Source of the DNA: Ctena decussata
Lineage: Eukaryota; Mollusca; Bivalvia; Lucinida; Lucinidae
Assembly (NCBI GenBank): GCA_963989385.1
Contig: OZ022508.1
Coordinates: forward strand, 29,472,166 to 29,536,165
Length of the DNA: 64,000 nt
Direction: 5' to 3'
The position numbers and the translations under genes are program-made. Below are positions 1 through 10,100 of this stretch, one piece after another. The notes beneath the pieces were generated by a model that did no database searches, was not told the origin of the DNA, and saw nothing but the letters and a program-made list of their open reading frames with translations. The first letter of the stretch is position 1. Each line of letters opens with the position of its first letter.

Positions 1-82
1 TCGTAACGACGCTCCCCAAGTGGCTCAGCGGTACGTAACCATATTTGCACGCACCTGGCGCCGAGTGTCCGTCCAAGTAAAA
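1..82. repeat. Dispersed repeat, partial copy at window edge
   Basis: Bases 1-82 closely match 23044-23127 in the same orientation. Both carry a TGGCTCAGCGGTACG-like stretch resembling a Pol III A box and end in GAGTGTCCGTCCA. I cannot see a B box, so a tRNA-derived SINE is possible but unproven. The copy is cut by the window start. Confidence 0.5.
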
Positions 83-450
83 CACTTTTCCTGTAAAAGA
101 AAGAACTGAAACATTCTGATGAAATAATGCAGGCCATATTTCTATTTTCCTACTTATTATGTATAATAAAATTAAAATCTTAATGAGTTCCTTCAAGAGC
201 AGAGAACAGATTAAGAAGAAGGAGCATGGGCCAGACTAAGTAGTTTCGGCTTATACAGCCTCATCAGTGACCCTGACAATATCTGGTGGCGAAACCAGAG
301 AAATACATATACTGTAATTTCTTAGATTTACATTATGCGGTCGATGCAGACTGATAAAAATCAAAAAGGGCCCAAATAATATAAAAGACGATGATCTCTA
401 TAGAATAAGAATCTAAACCAATCTAAATTTTAGATTTCCCAGAACATATC

Positions 451-543
451 CTCTGATCTCAAAGGACGAAAATATAATCTGCACTATGGATGATGTACAG
501 GGAGACGTTTTACGGCCGCCACTAGGCACAACATCAGCTGCAG
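451..543 (-). repeat. Dispersed repeat, inverted match to 23152-23246
   Basis: This stretch is the reverse complement of 23152-23246, sharing CGGCCGTAAAAC and GTACATCATC blocks with scattered mismatches. At 23 kb the segment follows directly on the repeat seen at 1-82. Here it lies ~370 bp away and is inverted, so the two parts have been rearranged relative to each other. Confidence 0.5.
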
Positions 544-818
544 TAAAGCAAAAAAAAAAGAGAGGACGAAGTGTGTGTGACTAGACTTAGACCCCTCAGT
601 TCTGCTATTCTTCTCCGACTTTTGGACAACGTGTTATAATTCAGACCGCGATAAAAATATACACTAATCCGTGTGACTAATTAATCAAATATATGTCACG
701 TTGCCTTTCCGAAGCCTAGATAATCTGCCTGTGATTATCGTATGTAGATTCCTCAGCTGCCAGGTTTCTGAAAGATTCACGTTGTCTTACGGCTACAATA
801 TTTTATGTAAGTATGTCA

Positions 819-826
819 TATAAAAG
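819..826 (+). promoter_or_regulatory. Candidate TATA box of the FG-GAP gene
   Basis: The canonical TATAAAAG lies 141 bp upstream of the ATG at 967. It would place transcription start near 850 and give a 5' UTR of roughly 115 bases. No other TATA-like octamer of this quality lies closer to the start codon. This is a motif match only. Confidence 0.35.
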
Positions 827-966
827 ATTGTATTTTCGACCAAAGCCTTTCTGTGGAGGAAAGGGCTGACTTGGTGCATGTTAACTTTATGATAAATGAT
901 TATAATAAAACAATTTAGTTATATTAAAGCATAATATATTAATACCATATTAGGTACCTTAAAACA

Positions 967-3900
967 ATGTTTAAATTTTTAGTTTTCCTAATCCTTACAA
1001 GTGCACTTGTCGCTGATGCTTTTGATGTAACAAAACTTGGTTCAATTCGCATGTCACACCCAGCATTTTCTGGGTTTTATAAAACTTCAAATGCAACCAA
1101 CGCAAATGACGTATATAATCTAATGATAACGACGTTCGGTGTGAGCTTATTTTCAAGCACGGATACAGTTCAGATAGTCAAGGATATTGGGAGCCACCTC
1201 AGCAGCCTCGGTTCCATTAAACCGGAAGTTATAACACGGGGTGTCACGTGGCCTAATGAGATCTCAGAAGTTCCAGGTGAGTGTACTTTTATTGTTGTAT
1301 AGTTTAAATCACAATGGGTTTTCCCCTTAAATAAGCATTGTAAAGTAATTGGTAACATTTTAAGTAGAAGGAATTCTGCCATCTTTATTTTGACCCCTCG
1401 TTAATGGGGTCAGCTCTAAAAGCAAACAATTTGTTCACAGGGGTCAATGCTTAAACGAAAGAATTTGCTTTTAAGGGTAGATCCTACTTTGAAAGGGCTT
1501 TATTCTCCAGAGTACAATAGGCAATCACAAAGCTGTTTCCTTTTAAAAAAGGCAGAAAATTCATGTTACATCCGCCCACCTTAAATCTTTTACTGTGTTG
1601 TTTTGAGAACTCAGTCTGTCAGTTAACGTTTTGTTTAAGGACTTCTATGATTAAGGCGAGGATTTTCCACATTAGACCGGCGCGACAGGTCCGAATTTTC
1701 AAAAGTATAAAGTGTGCAAGTTTTTCTCAGCAGAGCTTCCACAAATATGTAAACCGTATGAAATCAGATCATTTGTGATTCAGACCCAAAGACATGGGGA
1801 GATAATCCATTCTGACCCTACCTACCCTAAATACAAGATTTTGGCATACCTCATCTTTTGAGGTAATAAAAGTATTGAAACCAGTCATTCATTCCATACA
1901 TATTTGTCATAAATGCATGCTAAATACACGCATATCACAATACAAAGCAATGGTTTTCTTCTTGTTACGCCTGACTGGCATTTAAACATGCAAAACCATA
2001 GTTACACTTCCGGTCAAAACGGCCAAAATAGAACGCTTCACTATAATTAAAGTACAAGTACCTTCCCCCCCGTGAGCCAGCATTTCCTTCATGCAGCAGA
2101 CTTATGCGATGCAAGTACGCAATATATATGAGTGGGAAACTGGGTCGCGGGGGGGAACGATACTCAGTAAGCCAAAGAAGAAGAATGGTCAACAGTAGCA
2201 CTGTGATCTTCAAGGATTATATTGTGTACCATGAACTTGAAATGAGGTCAAGGTCACATACATATAGTCAAAACTATCGAGTGTTGTCTGTTATGTAGGT
2301 AATGTAAGTCAAAAAAAAGGTGAAATGTATACAATAAATCATTATTTCAACGATCAGTTTGAGGATTATTTACAATTTATCTCAACAATGACGTCAACGT
2401 ATGTTTAACGTACTTTACATAGACACAAACAGATAAAAATTCATTTGTCATGCAAGTTACATGTTATAGTCATAAATGCAAAGCAGAAGTCAGTAATCCG
2501 TATAACTTTTTAATCATGGGGAAAATTCACGCCTTAAGCATAGAAGTCCTTTGACGAAATGAAATCTGTAAGTAGTGTACTATTGTTCAGATTCTCATAA
2601 CAAATGTAAAGGTAAAAGTTTCCCATAGCCTGATTTGTGAGGGCAGTGGGGGTTAGAGGCCCACTGTATCTTGGGCACAGCATATGAAAAGCGAAGCCCA
2701 TCCTTCTACTTCCCTTATTTGGAAACAATGCCCATTTACTGTTGGTTGACACAGAGAGTTTTCGTTTCAAACGCGCGACCTCCATGACCATGACCAAGTC
2801 ACTCTGACAACTCGACCACGGCGCCTCTCTACTATTGCGTGAAATCTCTTTTAATTTTCGTTTGGCCTGTTTTCATTTTCATGCAAACTAGAATTTAATG
2901 CCGAACTTGACCGTACTTTATGTTAAAGCAAACAGAAAGGATTTACAAAAGTATTCAGATTCATTTGATAATATACCAGTCACAAATCAGTGTCGTCGTC
3001 TTATTTTAAAGATCTGCGACCTGCATTTTACGCAATTTATAGTATGGACCCATTAATGGCAAATTAGAGTAAGTCGGTAAATACCATCGAGTATCGTCCA
3101 CCATGTATTATACATAATTGAGCCGCGACACGACAAAACCAACAAAGTGGCATGTGCGCCCAGTTAAAACTCAGATCAGCCTGAACATCCAACCAGTTTG
3201 GTTAGAGCCGTCGCTGTCAGCATGGAATTGCCTAGCTACCCTTTAAGTGTACATAGAATGCTCTGATCAGACTGGGCGCAAATGCCACTTTGTTGGTTTG
3301 TCGTGTTACGGCTCATATCGTATTCAGTCATCGCCAATTTGGATGCCCTGGACGATATAGCCTTCCCAAAACGAGGCTAACTGTTAAATTCGATGGCAGC
3401 AACATAACACGATTCGTCAAAATATAGATGTTCATTTGCCTGTGTTTGACAAATTGCCAATGTGTGTCTATCATGTATATATGTTTTTTATTTTTAGATG
3501 GAATCTTTCAAAAGAAAATGCTTGCTGTCCCAGAAGGATTTCTGGTACCTTTTAAAACCAAAGGTGGCATATCGCTAATAGATATTTCATCCGCTCCGCC
3601 CCAGGGCCCCTACACCATAACTACCAATAACGGAGGTGACTGGTTCTACCATAGAGTTGAGTGGCAAGACATGGACGGAGATGGAGATCTTGACATTATA
3701 ACGTGCAGAGCGCGTGAACCAGCGATTCCAGTTCTGTTTGGTACGTTTGAGACATAACAACAGGAAACATAATTATACAGTATAATACAAATTTCACCAA
3801 GTTACGAGACAGGGCCGATTTTTACCCTTCGTGAACTTACATGTACTCCTTTCACTACCGTGTTTTAGTGCAAACAACAAACATAGAAAATGAATAAATA

Positions 3901-6900
3901 AATAAAAACATTTTATTTTAATCCAAAAAAGACTTATTTATGAAAAATGTACTGGTGTCACACCAGGACGCTGGTGTCACACCAGGACGTTTGAGAATGC
4001 TTTTAGCAGCCTTTTGTCATATAATACGACTGTACATAACCGTTTAAAGATAAAATAAAGTTCAGCAGCTAATACAAATTACCTTAATTGTTCTAAAATA
4101 AGAACCACTGGATTTTACAATGCAATGATACGTCAACAGATGCAGAGTGAATGGCAAACAGTGCCAACCCTGATCAGACATCTCCTTCAGGAGCAGTCAC
4201 GGTGTGCTCAGTGTGCTCAGTTTGTGTCCTAATATTTAGAACTATTATGGTATTATGTAACCTTTAATGGAGAATTTGTTCTTCTTAGCTTCCTTAATTA
4301 CACGGCATGATGTCATAACTATCATCACCACCCGAAAAACACCATAAGTGACATTCCGTTAAATTCAGCAAAATGATACATATTTGTCTTGTTTGTAGGT
4401 CGGGAGGACGAGCAGCTAGTTTGGCTAGAAAATCCCTCCGGTAACTACATGAAAGTCTGGAATACGCATATACTCGCACATGGCCCCGACACGTTTTTTC
4501 GATATACAAAACTAAACACTACCGAGGGTTTAAAGGCTTGTATTATAGTTCCACAGTTCTTCACAAAGAGCTTATCTATATACTGGACCACACAAACAAA
4601 TGGTTACTTTACTGATGCTTCAAAGGTATACTTTTCCCTAACAACTAGATAAATAAGAAGTAGCGTATTGAACAACGACATGGCAAAACCAACAAAGTGG
4701 CATGTTATATGTAGCGAGCGAAGACTTATATCAGCCTGTGCGTCTGCCTAGTCTATTCAGAGTCTGTGAAGCTAGCTTTGTCTCTAAGCTACCCTTTAAG
4801 CGCACAGCACATACTCTGATCAGCCTGGGCGGATGCCCAGGCTGATCTGAGTCTTTGCTGGGCGCGCACGTCGACTTTGTTGGTTTTGTCATAACGTGGC
4901 TCCATAATATTACAATTTTCATAAGTTTTTATATAAAACTCATCATCATCAAAATTAGATATTAATGTCTTCATATAGACCTTGATTGCTTAACTACTTA
5001 TGTTTTGATGATGAAGACTTCAATGTAGAGACATGGTGATAATTAGTGATCCTTTAAACATTTTGAGTAAGTACATTTGAATGCTGGTCAGTGAAAAAGG
5101 GCTTTGGCTTATTTTCATACAGCAAATACTGCTCATAAGCACAAAATGACCTGTATTTGAGTTTTCATTTTCACTTTATGTATTTTAACGGTTCATATAT
5201 TCTCCATGTGAAAATGATATAAGATAAGGATGTATCAAAAAGTCACTGATCTTCAAGTCAGCTAGAAACAAGTTTTCTCAAATCCTTGATTTGTAGCTTT
5301 AGTAAAATGCAAAACTTAAATAATCTGGACACTTTGCCGCTTTCAGAGCTAATTGACCCCTTTACAAATTTTCAACAGGCTTATTCGTTTGCTCCTCTCA
5401 ATGTATCAGTGTGTAAACACTGAGGTCAGTTTGTCATTTGCAACTACCGGACAAAGACTCGTGTATGAAATGGGACATTTTGATTGAATATTCAAATCAG
5501 AACTCTTAGAATAAAAGTGGTGTTACCAGTTATAACTAATTAATAAAAATAGTAAGAATATGTTATAGGAATACAAGCACAAGGAATGAGTTAATATTAA
5601 ACTTTCCAGCTTTACTTTTCTACCGTTAAAATGTGTTAGACACCTATCTCCAGAGACATTTTTCTACTAATATAGCATCACCTTTCATCTTTATTTCGAA
5701 CAGGTGCAGCATCGTGTTATTGACAACACTATTGGACAGGGATTTGAACTCGAGGTTGTAGACCTGAACAATGACGGTAAACTGGACTTGCTAGTATCCA
5801 CCAATGGCCGTAATGGTACTTTGCTAGCTTACGAGATTCCCGATGATTTCAGAACTGGTACTTATACAAAACACGTGATTGCCGTGGGGTTTGTACCAAG
5901 AAAATCGGGACCCGGTATAGGCTCAGCAGGAAATGTATTCACAGCTCGGCCAAACACAGCAATCACAAAGTGAGTTAACTTTCAAACTGCATTCATTTAG
6001 TTATATATATATATGAGCCACAACATGACAGAACCAACACAGTGGCATGTGCGCGACGCAAAGACTCAAACCAGCTTGGTCATTTGTTAGACCTGTACAT
6101 AGTCTTTGTAATGCGCTTAAAGGATAGCTAACGTTCTAAGCTACCTACATGCGGGTAGCAAAGAATCTGATCAGACAAGGCGGATGCCCAGGTGTGCAGA
6201 GTCTTTGCTGGGCGTACATGCCACTTTGTTGGTTTTGTCGTATGGCGGCTGAATATACACCTTTACACCTTGAAGTATCTTTCTTCTGTCGCATATGAGG
6301 CTACTCGTAAAACCACTATAAACATCCCAGTGGCGTCAGCGCATTCACATGTATCATTACAGAAATCAATTGTACCTTCCCTGTGGATGACAACATGTCG
6401 ATGTAGTTGGCGCTATTCAAACATGAGCCGCGACACGACAAAACCAACAATGTGGTTGTGCGGCCAGCGCAGACTCAGATCAGCCTGGGCATCCGCCCAG
6501 TCTGATCAGAGTCTTCGCTGTCCGCATGGAGGTAGCTTAGAATCTTATCTACCCTTCAAGCCCTAAGCGAAGAGTCTGATCGGACTGGGCGGACACCCAG
6601 GCTGATCTGAGTCTGCGCTGGGCGCACAACTACATTGTTGGTTTTCTCGTGTCGTGGCTCACATAACAATGAAGATACGCAAAGAATTTCACAGTTACAA
6701 GGCACAACCTAACTTTGACACCCACAGAAGAAAAGGGGAAAGCAAACGACAAAACGAAATCAGAGACATATTCTACCAAATACAGACATAATGTGCATGA
6801 ACTCAGCAATCATAAGCAATACAAAATACATGAAATGCATGAAACATTCTACTATTTACTCGTTTTAGCAGACACCTGGTCAAGTGAAAATAATACCTGA

Positions 6901-7783
6901 AATGCAACCAGCGCAGAAATATTCAAACTTTTCCATTTAAATCTAATGTTCTAGCATTTTCCTATATTTGAATTTGCCGCAGAAAAGATAATCGTTTGAA
7001 CAATCTTGGTAGTACTTGTGTACTCGATGCTTCTTACAAAGTTCCAAGTCCATCGGGCCATTGGTTCCGGAGACGATTTGTAAGGTTTTGGCCATATATG
7101 GGTGTGGCGGCCATCTTGGTCATGCGCCCCAACCACTGGAACACTATTTTGTTACTAAAAGCCCTTGAGCCTATATATGAAATGTGGTTACAATTGGCCC
7201 AGTGGTTTCAGAGGAAACGTCATTTGAAATTGTGGACGGTCGACGTACGACGGACGGACGGATGACGACGGACGACAGAACCAGCCTATACTTTAAGATC
7301 GAGTCAATGACTCAGGTGAGCTAAAATTGTTGCTTTGATTTTCAAAGTAAAGCAATCTTAGGAGAGAAACAATGTCTTTTGCTGGTTGAATTCCTTCTCA
7401 CATGTATGTGTTTTTCAGTAATGAGTGGCTCCCTTTGGGTGCAATTTCTTTCCTAAATAAGAGTATTTCCATTAACGTTATCTCCCTTGGATCAATGCAC
7501 TTTACCGTTCTCATGTTTCAGCAACAAACCAATTATTCTTATGTCCGGCGACGACGACGGTAGAGCATATGTGTTTAAAGCAGCCAGCGAAGACCCAAAT
7601 GATTGGAGTTACACTAAAACAACAATACATGATGCAGGTTCCGGCAGTACCATTGGTGAAGTATCTGCAGCTGACGTTAACGGGGACGGCTATATCGAAG
7701 TGTTTGTACCGTCCTACAGTCATAATGAAATTGCAGTGTACACATTTTTACCACAACCTGGTGTCTCGAGTATCATCGGATAA
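967..7783 (+). CDS. Secreted FG-GAP/VCBS-repeat protein, five coding exons
   Basis: Exons are 967-1276, 3498-3740, 4399-4625, 5704-5969 and 7522-7783. Donors are GTGAGT, GTACGT, GTATAC and GTGAGT, all acceptors are AG, and phases (1,1,0,2) keep one frame of 436 codons including TAA. The 435-residue product starts with a signal peptide (MFKFLVFLILTSALVADA, likely cut near residue 18). Three FG-GAP/VCBS repeats carry Asp-rich calcium loops: DMDGDGDLD (161-169), DLNNDGKLD (280-288) and DVNGDGYIE (400-408). The exon 3 segment DEQLVWLENPSG is typical of such propellers, including aldos-2-ulose dehydratase-like proteins. With no membrane segment or GPI signal seen, it is probably secreted. The family folds as a beta-propeller; whether this one binds sugar, protein or acts as an enzyme is unknown. 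Introns of 2221, 658, 1078 and 1552 bp are full of mobile elements. The exon chain is secure; function is not. Untranslated exons may exist upstream. Confidence 0.87.
1389..1556 (+). repeat. Dispersed repeat in intron 1
   Basis: Matches 34432-34569 in the same orientation, sharing AATGGGG(T/A)CA, a following run of TTTTAA..GAGTAGACCCTA type and AAAGTTGTTTCC. It is non-coding, of unknown class, and sits just inside intron 1 after the first donor. Confidence 0.5.
2610..2828 (-). mobile_element. tRNA-derived SINE (family A), minus strand
   Basis: Read on the minus strand it starts AGAGGCGCCGTGGTCGAG, a Pol III A-box-like head. It continues with the TTCGAATTAGGGAAG-type body (degenerate here) and ends in the conserved GATACAGTGGG...CCTCTAACCCCC and AAAGGTTTACC-like tail. 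Related copies lie at 23515-23777, 34593-34874 and 35304-35557. This copy has a damaged B-box region and sits in intron 1 in antisense. Confidence 0.7.
3120..3314. mobile_element. Palindromic MITE family P, shortened copy
   Basis: It begins GAGCCGCGACACGACAAAAC and ends with the complement GTCGTG..ACGGCTC, giving inverted termini around an AGACTCAGATCAGCCTG-type core. About 195 bp, so part of the right arm is missing. It lies in intron 1 of the FG-GAP gene. Flanks AATT and ATAT show no clean target duplication. Confidence 0.75.
3951..3990. repeat. Two-unit tandem of a small palindrome
   Basis: The block CTGGTGTCACACCAGGACG occurs twice in a row. Each unit contains the perfect palindrome CTGGTGTCACACCAG, so a cruciform or paired hairpins are possible. 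It lies in intron 2. Confidence 0.7.
4671..4904. mobile_element. Palindromic MITE family P, degenerate copy
   Basis: Both arms are recognisable: AAAACCAACAAAGTGGCATG on the left; GATCTGAGTCTTTGCTGGGC and TTTGTTGGTTTTGTC on the right. The outer 5' terminus has decayed. It lies in intron 3 of the FG-GAP gene. Confidence 0.7.
6015..6252. mobile_element. Palindromic MITE family P, diverged copy
   Basis: It starts GAGCCACAACATGACAGAAC and ends TTGGTTTTGTCGTATGGCGG. It is full length but clearly older than the copy 170 bp downstream, with many arm mismatches. It lies in intron 4. Confidence 0.72.
6425..6660. mobile_element. Palindromic MITE family P with ACAT duplication
   Basis: A full 236-bp copy from GAGCCGCGACACGAC to GTCGTGGCTC, flanked on both sides by ACAT (6421-6424 and 6661-6664). 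The direct 4-bp repeat defines the element ends and the target duplication. It lies in intron 4. Confidence 0.88.
7036..7323 (-). mobile_element. Hairpin-ended (pearl/Helentron-like) element relic, minus strand
   Basis: On the minus strand it starts TAGCTCACCTGAGTCATTGA, then has a GTCCGTCCGTCG-type microsatellite. It then has text shared with the 455-bp units of 40558-44030 (CAAGATGGCCGCCAC, CCATATATGG, CCACTGGGCC). So it is a short, reverse-oriented relative of that larger element inside intron 4. The 7.0-7.27 kb open frame on the plus strand is a by-product. Confidence 0.65.
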
Positions 7784-7865
7784 AAATATTATGCGATTCG
7801 ATTAGACTGGAAAGACTGAAAACAGTAATAGAAATTTTATGAAGGTGTATGGATAGATATCCATA

Positions 7866-8259
7866 AGTCAACTCTCGACCTCTCGAATACTGATATCTAA
7901 AAATACAATTTTATATCAAAAGATAAAATCTGGACTAATTTTCTATTAAATAGTTAGGCATCAATGTCTAGTAGTAGACATTGACAGTTAGCCAAATTAA
8001 AAGTTTTGATAATGAGAGTTATATATAAAGGCTTATGGAAACCATTTTTGAGCAGTGTGTATGTCATTCAATGGAGTATGAACATGAGGCGGCTTTGCTT
8101 TGTGGTGTAACATCAAGTCCATGTGCACGTGTTACATTACAACACCTGTTATCTCAAACTACTGGCATTCCAAAGTAAATTTTCTGAGATCAGAAATTTT
8201 ACTTTCAGATATTAGTAGTTTGGTAAAAACATTGACTTTCAGATATCGGAAGTTGACCG
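7866..8259. mobile_element. Pogo/mariner-type MITE, interrupted
   Basis: The left end GTCAACTCTCG and right end AAGTTGACCGTA match the terminal inverted repeats of the intact relatives at 14706-14914 and 17702-17906. The inner text (CTGTTATCTCAAACTACTGG...AGTAGTTTGG) also matches. About 190 bp of foreign sequence (roughly 7948-8133) separates the left and central parts. It begins 80 bp after the FG-GAP stop codon, so it may lie in the 3' UTR. Confidence 0.65.
7948..8133 (+). repeat. Duplicated segment, copy 1
   Basis: About 185 bp closely matching 8633-8815 (AATAGTTAGGCATCAATGTC through GAGGCGGCTTTGCTTTGTG). It contains the hairpin AATGTCTA-GTAG-TAGACATT. It splits the MITE at 7866-8259 and so arrived after that MITE, or the MITE formed around it. 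Confidence 0.8.
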
Positions 8260-8433
8260 TATTGTACAGTTAGCTCCTTTGGATTATGTACAGACCTTCG
8301 CAGGCGAATACTGTACCGCGTTGCGATAGTGCGAACCTTACTCATTATTGCCAGTATGCAAAGTGATGAATATCACCAAAGATGGATAAACATGGAGTTC
8401 TAGCGTAGCCAACTTCGTTCAACAGACGTGTAG

Positions 8434-8494
8434 CACCGACAAACTTCCTACTGAACCGTCGCCAGGCGACGGTTGAATAGGAAGTGTGTCGGTG
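8434..8494. repeat. Long hairpin with ~30-bp arms
   Basis: The arm CACCGACAAACTTCCTACTG with AACCGTCGCC faces GGCGACGGTT with GAATAGGAAGTGTGTCGGTG, with only a base or two of loop. It lies between the two duplicated segments in what may be the 3' UTR of the FG-GAP gene. Class unknown. Confidence 0.75.
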
Positions 8495-8632
8495 AGATGG
8501 CAACGGAGGAATTCGATGCTTGTCGGTGAATGATTTTACCGATTTAAGTATAATCTGTTCCAAATATTTATAGAAGCACGGTGTATAATTTCCATAAATC
8601 TCTATATAAAAGTCTTAAGCATCAAAACTAAT

Positions 8633-8815
8633 AAATAGTTAGGCATCAATGTCTAGTAGTAGACATTGACAGTTAGCCAAATTAAAAGTTTTGATAATGA
8701 AGATTTATATATAAAGACTTATGGAAACAGTTTTTGAGCAGTGTATATGTCATTTATCGGAGTATGAACATGAGGCGGCTTTGCTTTGTGTGTAACATCA
8801 CGTCCATGTACGTAC
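8633..8815 (+). repeat. Duplicated segment, copy 2
   Basis: Second copy of 7948-8133, 685 bp downstream in the same orientation and with a dozen or so differences. It also carries the TAGTAGTAGACATT hairpin. Here it is not embedded in the pogo-like MITE. Confidence 0.8.
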
Positions 8816-9042
8816 ACGTATAACTATAATGGATTTATCGTTTTTGTTTAATTATTGTGCCAAATAGTAAGCATTTGATAGTAAATTTTGAATTTACATG
8901 TACTAGACTAAGTTCATCTTGTATTTGTTATTGTCATCATTCCTATCATCATTAGGGTTGTTTTGTCGTTTATGATTTTATGCGAATTCGATGAATTATA
9001 CTTTTATGTATGTTTTTCATGTTGAATTATGATAAGTTGCGA

Positions 9043-9048
9043 AATAAA
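9043..9048 (+). terminator. Candidate poly(A) signal for the FG-GAP gene
   Basis: AATAAA is followed within ~35 bases by a GT-rich stretch (TTGTCATCTTTGTGCTC). Using it would give a 3' UTR of about 1.28 kb that includes the repeats at 7.9-8.8 kb. Weaker signals exist nearer the stop (ATTAAA at ~7945, AATAAA at ~8630), so the true end is uncertain. Confidence 0.3.
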
Positions 9049-9229
9049 TTGTTTTAAATGAAAAAAGCTTGTCATCTTTGTGCTCTGCAGTGCCTACAAA
9101 GTGATACATGTACACACGGGCGTGTGAGGGGAGGTAAACCAATCTAAGCTTGTCATGCCTGCAGATTCTTATAGCAGGCCGTGTCAACATATCTACCTGT
9201 TTTGTTGATATTCATAAATGGACTTTGCT

Positions 9230-9845
9230 TTAAAGGGCAGATGCTGGGTTATCGTACTGAAACAAGCTTCAAATACCCTTTTTGGAGCAGTTGTCTCAGA
9301 TGATGGCTCCAAACCGGAGGTTCTCTCAAGGATTGCACAAACCATTTCAGCTCTTACAAAGCTGAAGCCGATTTAGAGAGACAACAACATATCTCTTGGA
9401 TCAAAGTTAAAACCTATGCGCTCCCATGTCATTTCATTTTTTATGTATGCATATGAATCGTGGACCTTGACAGCAGAGCTCAAGAAGAGCACACAAACCT
9501 TTGAGATGAGTTTCATACTAGGACCATATAACCAATGAGGAGGATCTCAGAAAGATAGGCAGCCATTATTGGAGAACATGATGACCTTCTGACCGTGGTC
9601 AACAAACGAAAACTAAGGTGGTTTGGTCGCGTCTCAAGGTCTGATGATCTAGGAAATACGATTCTAAAGGGCACGGTGAAAGAAAAAAGAAGAAGAGGTA
9701 GACAGAAGAAGAGGTGAAGAGACAATATGAAAGAGTAGATAGGAATGGACTTTGCAAACAGAGCAGCTGAAAACAGGACAAGGCGAAAAAGGATCGTTTC
9801 GAAGTCGTTTGTGGTGCCCCAACGCCTTGTATGCTATGGAATAGA
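9230..9845 (+). pseudogene. Decayed RTE-like LINE, reverse transcriptase C-terminal part
   Basis: Conceptual translation gives the stretch GAVVSDDGSKPEVLSRIAQT, then MYAYESWTLTAELKKS, then after a frame change LLTVVNKRKLRWFGRVSRS and RRRGRQKKR. It ends SFVVPQRL. This order is the usual C-terminal third of RTE-type non-LTR retrotransposon proteins. At least five in-frame stops and two or more frameshifts break it, and the 5' part (endonuclease and catalytic RT core) is missing. The LINE runs straight into a family P MITE at 9861. Clade is from recognition, not a search. Confidence 0.75.
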
Positions 9846-9860
9846 AAATACAGAATAAAT

Positions 9861-10096
9861 GATCCGCGACATGACAAAACCAACACTGTGGTTGTGCGTC
9901 CAGCGAAGACTCAGATCAGCCTGCGCATCCACCCACTCTGATCAGAGTATTTGCTGTCCGCATGGAGGTAGCTTAGACCCTTAGCTACCCTTTGAGCACT
10001 TAACGAAGAGTCTGGTCAAACTGGGCGGATGCCCAGGCTGATCTGAGTCTGGGTTGGGCGGAAAACCACTTTGTTGGTTTTCTCGAGTCGCGGCTC
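9861..10096. mobile_element. Palindromic MITE family P with AAAT duplication
   Basis: A full 236-bp copy (GATCCGCGACATGAC to GAGTCGCGGCTC) flanked by AAAT at 9857-9860 and 10097-10100. It sits at the A-rich 3' tail of the LINE relic ending near 9845. Confidence 0.87.
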
Positions 10097-10100
10097 AAAT

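Noticed and set aside
9513..9886. Hydrophobic Ser/Leu/Phe-rich frames on the minus strand
   Set aside because: They are the antisense of the purine-rich Arg/Lys segment of the LINE relic.
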